Positions 7,122 to 11,533 of a DNA stretch of 11,533 nt are shown here, piece after piece. Source of the stretch: Verrucomicrobiota bacterium (GTDB taxonomy: Bacteria > Verrucomicrobiota > Verrucomicrobiia > Chthoniobacterales > UBA10450); NCBI GenBank assembly GCA_003219945.1, contig QHQV01000099.1, positions 1-11,533 of the forward strand, in the 5' to 3' direction. Under the pieces are notes generated by a model that saw nothing but the letters and a program-made list of their open reading frames with translations, had not been told where the DNA came from and ran no database searches. Within the stretch, counting starts at the first letter, position 1, and the number at the start of each line of letters is the position of its first letter. Made by a program: the position numbers and the translations under genes.

Positions 7122-8525
7122 CTAGACCACAGCTGCACTTTTCACCACGACGCGCATTCCGTCGCTTTGAATGACAGTCACGGGTGTTTCTCGGGCAATG
7201 AATTCGCCTTCGGTGACGACATCCACAACGTGATCGGCAAAACGCGCTTTGCCGCTGGGTCGCAACACGGTGACGGCTGTGCCTTGCATTCCCGGCGCGA
7301 GCGCAAGTGCGGTTGCGAAATGTCGCGGCGCGCCGGCGAGAGATGGTCCGGGAGGGTTTGAATCGATCAGCGCAAACCGCCGATACAAACTGGTACGCGG
7401 GAGATAACGCGCAAGGAGCGTAATCACGAGCAACGCTCCCACAAGCGCGATGAACATGTTGAGCAATGGGATGGCAAGCATTTTGCCGGTCGGGAGAAAA
7501 GGTTGCTGAGGATAACGATCGATCATCGTCCACAACAGCGACGCGATGATGAGAAATACGCCGAGAACTCCGAAAACGATCGTGCTGTGCGCGAAGAAAA
7601 GTATTTCGATCAGGACCAAAACCATTCCTAGAACGAAGAGCGCGACGACCTCCCAGCCGGCGAGTCCGGCGAGATAATGGCCCAGGAAAAAGAGCGCAAA
7701 ACAAATCGCAGAGATAACGCCGGGCCACATCACGCCGGGAATCTTGAATTCCAAATACGCTCCGAGAATTCCGCCAAGCAGCAGCAACGGTGCAAGCGCA
7801 GTGATCCAAAATGCGAGCTGCTCGAATCCAGTTGGCTCGATCTTGGCGATGGTGCCCTTAAGTCCGGCTTTCTTGGTCAAATCGGCAATCGAATCGACGA
7901 CGCCTTCCGCGAGCAACGGTTTCCCGTTGATCTTTTCAGTCGCTTCCTGCGCGTTGAGCGTAAGGACTGCGCCTTTTCGATGCACGACGCGCTCGCTGAT
8001 TTTTACTTCTTTGTCTTTATTCATGAATGCCTCGGCGAGGTCGGGGTTATGGCCGTTCTTGATGGCCGAGCCTCGGACGAGTGCAGACCAATACGAAATC
8101 GTTTTTTCCTTTGCTGTGGCGGGCAGATCTTCGCCCGTCGAAAGGATCGGTGCAGCCGCGCCAATTGCGCTCACCGGCGCCATGTAAATGTGTTGCGTGG
8201 CGATGACAATGAGCGCGCCAGCCGATCCTGCGTTCGTGTTAATAAACGTGTACGTGGGGATTTTGATTTGGTTGAACGCGCTCACGACCTCGGTCGCCGT
8301 GTCGAGGCGGCCGCCGTACGTGTTCATGTCGAAAACGATGGCGGAAGCGTCGTTACTCTCAGCTGTTTTCATCGCGCGTCGCAAAAACGCCAGGAGCGAC
8401 GGCGCGACTTCACCGTGCACCGGCACAACAACGACATCGCCTCTGCGAATCGTTTCGCGGGCGGGAGCGTGCGAAGCAACGCCGAAGACAAAAGCGAAAC
8501 AAATGCTGATCGCGCACATCTTCAT
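7122..8525 (-). CDS. Long NfeD-family membrane serine protease (ClpP-like domain plus NfeD OB domain)
   Basis: Membrane protease of the NfeD1b type, usually tied to membrane quality control with stomatin/SPFH partners; no such partner is seen here. It has 467 aa. A signal peptide or anchor comes first (residues about 1-20). Residues 30-230 are a ClpP-like protease domain with FDMNTYGGRLD and the catalytic-Ser motif N-A-G-S101-A-G-A-L; K141 is the likely dyad Lys, since the roughly 40-residue spacing fits archaeal NfeD proteases. About five membrane helices follow between residues 235 and 380. The C-terminus (about 405-467) is the NfeD OB-fold with PGMQGTAVTVLRPSGKARF. ATG 8525 gives a proper signal peptide; ATG 8519, two codons in, is also possible. 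The gene is divergent from dnaG with only 42 bases between the starts, so any promoter for either must overlap the other's 5' region. Confidence 0.92.
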   Translation of the reverse strand: MKMCAISICFAFVFGVASHAPARETIRRGDVVVVPVHGEVAPSLLAFLRRAMKTAESNDASAIVFDMNTYGGRLDTATEVVSAFNQIKIPTYTFINTNAGSAGALIVIATQHIYMAPVSAIGAAAPILSTGEDLPATAKEKTISYWSALVRGSAIKNGHNPDLAEAFMNKDKEVKISERVVHRKGAVLTLNAQEATEKINGKPLLAEGVVDSIADLTKKAGLKGTIAKIEPTGFEQLAFWITALAPLLLLGGILGAYLEFKIPGVMWPGVISAICFALFFLGHYLAGLAGWEVVALFVLGMVLVLIEILFFAHSTIVFGVLGVFLIIASLLWTMIDRYPQQPFLPTGKMLAIPLLNMFIALVGALLVITLLARYLPRTSLYRRFALIDSNPPGPSLAGAPRHFATALALAPGMQGTAVTVLRPSGKARFADHVVDVVTEGEFIARETPVTVIQSDGMRVVVKSAAVV

Positions 8526-8567
8526 GTTTTCAATTGATCAGGCGCGGATAAGCTTGGCAGTTTCTCT

Positions 8568-10367
8568 GTGGCAATTCCATCAGAAACACTCGAGCAAATC
8601 GCGGCGGCAAACGACATCGTCGAAGTGATCGGCTCCTATTTCCCGCTCAAACGTGCGGGAACGAATTTCAAGGCCCTCTGCCCGTTTCATCAGGAGAAAA
8701 CACCTTCGTTCACAGTGAGCCCGAGTCGGCAGACATTTCATTGTTTTGGCTGCGGCGCTGGCGGCAGCGCTTTCCGATTCATAATGGATTACGAGCATGT
8801 CGATTTTCCAGCAGCCGTGCGCAAGCTCGCGGCGCGCGCCGGAATCACTATAGTCGAAGAACGCGGCGCAGCAGGCGAAGATCGACAATACGAGGCGCGC
8901 CGCAAATTACTAAAGCTACATGCCGAAGCTGCGGAATGGTTCCACGAAAATCTGACCAAGCGGGAAATCGGGGAACCCGCTCGGAAATATTTAAAGCAAC
9001 GCGGAATCACAAACGAAATCGCCAAACGCTGGCAGCTTGGCTACGCTCCGGACGAATGGGACGCGTTCGGCGTTTGGGCTCGCGGGCAAGGGTATGACAC
9101 GCGCGAACTCGTTGCGAGCGGCCTTATCAAGACGAAGGACGATGATCAAGCATCAAACCTCAATCCTAAAACTTCGTATGATCGTTTTCGCGGCCGGATC
9201 ATGTTTCCCATCTGCAACCGCGAAGGTGAAGTGATCGCATTTAGCGGGCGCTTAGTGAAAGAACAGGAAGACGCCCCGAAATATTTGAACTCCCCAGAGA
9301 CACCGCTGTTTCAAAAGGCGAATGTCCTTTTTGGATTTCATAAATCTAAGCGAGCGCTGATCGAGGCAAACTCTGCGATTGTGTGTGAAGGTCAGCTTGA
9401 CTTAATTAGTCTGTTCGAAGCGGGAATTATGAATGTGGTCGCGCCGCAGGGAACGGCGTTCACAAACACTCAGGCGAACCTTCTTAAACGCTACGTCAGC
9501 GAAATCGTCCTGTGCTTTGATGCCGATGCGGCCGGTCGCAAGGCCGCCGAACGCTCGCTCGATGCGCTGCTCCAGAATGATTTGATTGTGCGTCTGGTTG
9601 AAATGCCGCCGGGTGAAGACCCAGACTCGCTCGTTCGACGCGAAGGCAAAGAGGTCTTCGAAAAATGCATTGCAGGTGCGCGTGATTTTTTCGATTACTT
9701 GATCGAGCGCGAAACAGCGAACGTCGATCTCACTTCGTTGGGCGCAAAAATGCAGGTAGCGCGCACGTTGGCCGAGACCGTTTCCTATGTGCATAACCCC
9801 ATGATGCGTGGCGAAATTATCAGCAAAATCAGTGCTCGGCTCGCCGTCTCGGTTTCGGAATTCGCAGCGTTAGTGCCGAAACAAATACGCAAAGCATCAT
9901 CTGGAGTGACCACAGAACGGCTCGAACGGGTCGTGCCGCGAAATGATATCGCACTTCTTTGTATTCTCGCATTACGTAGCGTGGAAGCTCACCAGTTTCT
10001 TCGCTCTCAGAACTGGCGCGAAGTGCTCTCGCAGTTGCCGAGTACTTACTTTCTCCAGCGAATTCTCGAAAGCGAAGTGCGACCAAATGATGCCGCTTCT
10101 CTCAGCGCGTTCTTGGCTAGTCTTGAACCGGAGGAAGAGGAGATCATCTCGGGTTGGCTTCATCTCAAGACGCCGCCGAACGCAGTCGCTGTTCCGTGGC
10201 TACGGCTTCGGCAGGCGGCGGTGCGACGCCAGCTCGAGGTGGCAAAGGACCAAATCAAACTCACGAAACTGACTGTCGGCGAGGTAATAAATTTGCAAAA
10301 ACAAATTCTTGACCTGCAAGAACAGCTCAACGAGTTTTCCCGGCCCGTCGGCGGGCCCGACACGTAG
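8568..10367 (+). CDS. dnaG: DNA primase DnaG
   Basis: Makes RNA primers for Okazaki fragments and works with DnaB helicase at the fork. It has 599 aa, normal for the family. The N-terminal zinc ribbon is C38-x2-H41 ... C59-x2-C62 (CPFH, CFGC). The catalytic core has the DAPKYLNSPETPLFQK motif near 235-250. The TOPRIM domain shows CEGQLD with E274 and FDADAAGRKA with D318 and D320, followed by GEDPDSL near 349-355. The C-terminal helicase-binding part is weakly conserved. The start is GTG 8568: it gives the usual MxIPxExL opening, the frame has a stop at 8535, and no ATG is available. The ribosome-binding site is weak at best. rpoD follows directly, the common dnaG-rpoD operon order. Confidence 0.97.
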   Translation: MAIPSETLEQIAAANDIVEVIGSYFPLKRAGTNFKALCPFHQEKTPSFTVSPSRQTFHCFGCGAGGSAFRFIMDYEHVDFPAAVRKLAARAGITIVEERGAAGEDRQYEARRKLLKLHAEAAEWFHENLTKREIGEPARKYLKQRGITNEIAKRWQLGYAPDEWDAFGVWARGQGYDTRELVASGLIKTKDDDQASNLNPKTSYDRFRGRIMFPICNREGEVIAFSGRLVKEQEDAPKYLNSPETPLFQKANVLFGFHKSKRALIEANSAIVCEGQLDLISLFEAGIMNVVAPQGTAFTNTQANLLKRYVSEIVLCFDADAAGRKAAERSLDALLQNDLIVRLVEMPPGEDPDSLVRREGKEVFEKCIAGARDFFDYLIERETANVDLTSLGAKMQVARTLAETVSYVHNPMMRGEIISKISARLAVSVSEFAALVPKQIRKASSGVTTERLERVVPRNDIALLCILALRSVEAHQFLRSQNWREVLSQLPSTYFLQRILESEVRPNDAASLSAFLASLEPEEEEIISGWLHLKTPPNAVAVPWLRLRQAAVRRQLEVAKDQIKLTKLTVGEVINLQKQILDLQEQLNEFSRPVGGPDT

Positions 10368-10372
10368 GTGTC
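10342..10372 (+). promoter_or_regulatory. Two adjacent short hairpins spanning the dnaG stop
   Basis: GGCCCG-TCGG-CGGGCC (10342-10357) is a perfect 6-bp stem with a tetraloop. Two bases further on, GACAC-GTAG-GTGTC (10359-10372) is a perfect 5-bp stem whose loop holds the dnaG stop codon. No T-run follows, so this is not a standard terminator. It could be an RNA processing or stability site between dnaG and rpoD; in E. coli the mRNA is cut between these genes. Confidence 0.35.
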
Positions 10373-10428
10373 ATCAACTGCCGCGTGGCAGGCAGAAGGC
10401 CTTAGTCCAAATCCTTAACCGAACAAAC

Positions 10429-11533
10429 TTGGCCAGGCATTCGAAACAAAGGGGGGGCAGCCGACGGTCGTCGGCTCGTGGGCGTAAAAGCAGCCGAAGC
10501 CGCAGCGCAACGAAAGCGCATCTGAATGGGCGCGGAAGGCCGAACAAAAAGCCACGACTCATTGCGCTTAAGGGCAAGCGCGTCAGATCTTCATCAGTCC
10601 AACCTAACAACAACGGGGCGCGCTCTGTCTCGGCACTCGGCGTGTTTGGTTTGTATTCGTCGACTGAAGTTCAAGCCCGAATTCGGGAGCTGATCAAACT
10701 CGCGAAAGAACAAGGTTATCTCACGTTCGACGATCTCAACGAGGCGTTGCCTCAAGGAATCACTGACGCCGACGAACTGGACCTGATTCTCACGCGTCTG
10801 CGCCGACTGGAGATCGATATCATCGAGCCTTCCGAAGTGGATCGCTACAGGGACGGCAAAAAAGAGGTCGATGATGAGGAAGAAGAAGAGGGTAGAACGA
10901 CCACCAAAGTCGATATTCTAGATGACCCGGTGCGGATGTATCTCAAGCAGATGGGGCAGGTGCCGCTGCTGACCCGCGACCAGGAGGTCGAAATCTCGAA
11001 GCGCATCGAGGAGGCTGAGGTCATGGTGCAAAAACATCTCAGTCGCTTTGGCTTTGTTGCCCGCGGGCATGTAGATCTCGCCCACAAACTCATCGAAGGC
11101 CAGGAACGGTTCGATCGAGTAATCCTCGATAAAAAAATCGAGAGCCGCGAGAGATACATGAAGAACCTGCCACGCTTGTGCAAGCAGGTGGAGCAATTGA
11201 GCGTGTCCATCAACCGGCACTTTTCCGAACTTGTGCGCGACCTTTCAAAGAGGCCGTCGCCAAAGCGCAGAGCACTCCAAAGAACGATCGCTACGCTGCA
11301 AAAGATTTATCCTCGTTTTTATTTGAAGCAGCGGGTCACCGAAGAATTCGTGCACCTCGCCGATGAGGCGCACCACACGTCGCTGTATCTCCAGACCGAG
11401 TTCGCCAAAAATCCTCGCAGCAAAAAACGGCGGTTACAGATTGAGAACAAAGTCCGCGATTTGGAAATGAGTCTCTGGTTTTCGCTTTCTGAATATTCCG
11501 AGGAATATCGGACGCTGAAAAGCTGGCTGCGCC
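10429..11533 (+). CDS. rpoD: RNA polymerase primary sigma factor RpoD (sigma 70), 3'-partial
   Basis: Main housekeeping sigma factor that directs RNA polymerase to -35/-10 promoters. It continues beyond the right edge. VQARIRELIKLAKEQGYLTF from 10669 begins region 1.1 (DDLNEALP follows). An acidic linker (EVDDEEEEEGR) comes next, then region 1.2, DPVRMYLKQMGQVPLLTRDQ from 10924. After that comes the non-conserved segment; regions 2-4 are outside the window. The start is uncertain. No in-frame ATG exists between dnaG and region 1.1, although the frame is open back into dnaG. I list TTG 10429, which gives a basic Ser/Arg/Lys-rich extension of about 78 residues before region 1.1. GTG 10642, just before region 1.1, is the main alternative. 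Neither has a clear Shine-Dalgarno sequence. The gene is probably cotranscribed with dnaG. Confidence 0.88.
   Translation, partial: MARHSKQRGGSRRSSARGRKSSRSRSATKAHLNGRGRPNKKPRLIALKGKRVRSSSVQPNNNGARSVSALGVFGLYSSTEVQARIRELIKLAKEQGYLTFDDLNEALPQGITDADELDLILTRLRRLEIDIIEPSEVDRYRDGKKEVDDEEEEEGRTTTKVDILDDPVRMYLKQMGQVPLLTRDQEVEISKRIEEAEVMVQKHLSRFGFVARGHVDLAHKLIEGQERFDRVILDKKIESRERYMKNLPRLCKQVEQLSVSINRHFSELVRDLSKRPSPKRRALQRTIATLQKIYPRFYLKQRVTEEFVHLADEAHHTSLYLQTEFAKNPRSKKRRLQIENKVRDLEMSLWFSLSEYSEEYRTLKSWLR
10459..10476 (+). other. Perfect 7-bp hairpin near the rpoD 5' end
   Basis: AGCCGAC-GGTC-GTCGGCT is a perfect stem with a four-base loop, directly after a run of seven G (10451-10457). It lies 30 bases inside rpoD if TTG 10429 is the start, or in a long leader if GTG 10642 is used. 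Confidence 0.4.

Noticed and set aside
7677..8537. Long plus-strand open frames opposite nfeD
   Set aside because: They are shadows of the nfeD gene, which has a signal peptide, catalytic motif, membrane helices and OB domain.
10374..10613. Minus-strand 79-codon open frame between dnaG and rpoD
   Set aside because: It opposes the rpoD frame, has no recognisable content and is explained by the basic, low-complexity coding text on the plus strand.
1..11533. CRISPR arrays, tRNA or rRNA genes, insertion sequences, attachment sites
   Set aside because: Looked for on both strands by eye; no repeat-spacer pattern, tRNA cloverleaf, transposase motif or paired terminal repeats were found.

Overview
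The window looks like chromosomal DNA of a Gram-negative bacterium with an outer membrane. My best guess is Verrucomicrobiota, perhaps a soil Spartobacteria/Chthoniobacterales type. That guess rests on the general look of the proteins (the basic N-terminal reading of the sigma factor, the small beta-barrel protein, the long NfeD) and not on any computed placement. Most of the window is housekeeping DNA with moderate-to-high GC.

Layout. (1) Bases 1-3878, plus strand: the 3' part of a penicillin-binding protein 2 gene (mrdA; its start is off the left edge), then after 72 bases a complete ribonuclease E/G family gene (rng). (2) Bases 4013-5245, plus strand: two damaged genes. The first is a signal-peptide-bearing outer-membrane beta-barrel gene whose last 34 codons are put out of frame by a tandem duplication of TCCGC. 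The second is the C-terminal remnant of an FRG-domain protein with an extra G. (3) Bases 5246-5788: about 540 bases without a gene I recognise, ending in a long inverted repeat. (4) Bases 5789-7110, plus strand: the thiamine genes thiH and thiS, translationally coupled by an ATGA overlap, without thiG. (5) Bases 7122-8525, minus strand: a long NfeD-type membrane serine protease gene, convergent with thiS and divergent from dnaG. (6) Bases 8568-11533, plus strand: dnaG (primase) followed by the 5' part of rpoD (primary sigma factor; runs off the right edge).

How it works together. The left block joins peptidoglycan elongation with RNA processing, echoing the known proximity of shape genes and rng in proteobacteria. 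The right block is the classic dnaG-rpoD pair of replication priming and transcription initiation. The centre is the accessory part: gene decay, an FRG remnant of probable foreign origin, and unexplained DNA inserted between the rng and thiamine genes.

I found no convincing new system. The points most worth checking are the 5-bp duplication that disrupts the barrel gene, the FRG remnant, the unexplained 0.5 kb beside it, and the start of rpoD, which has no in-frame ATG and lies among three short perfect hairpins.
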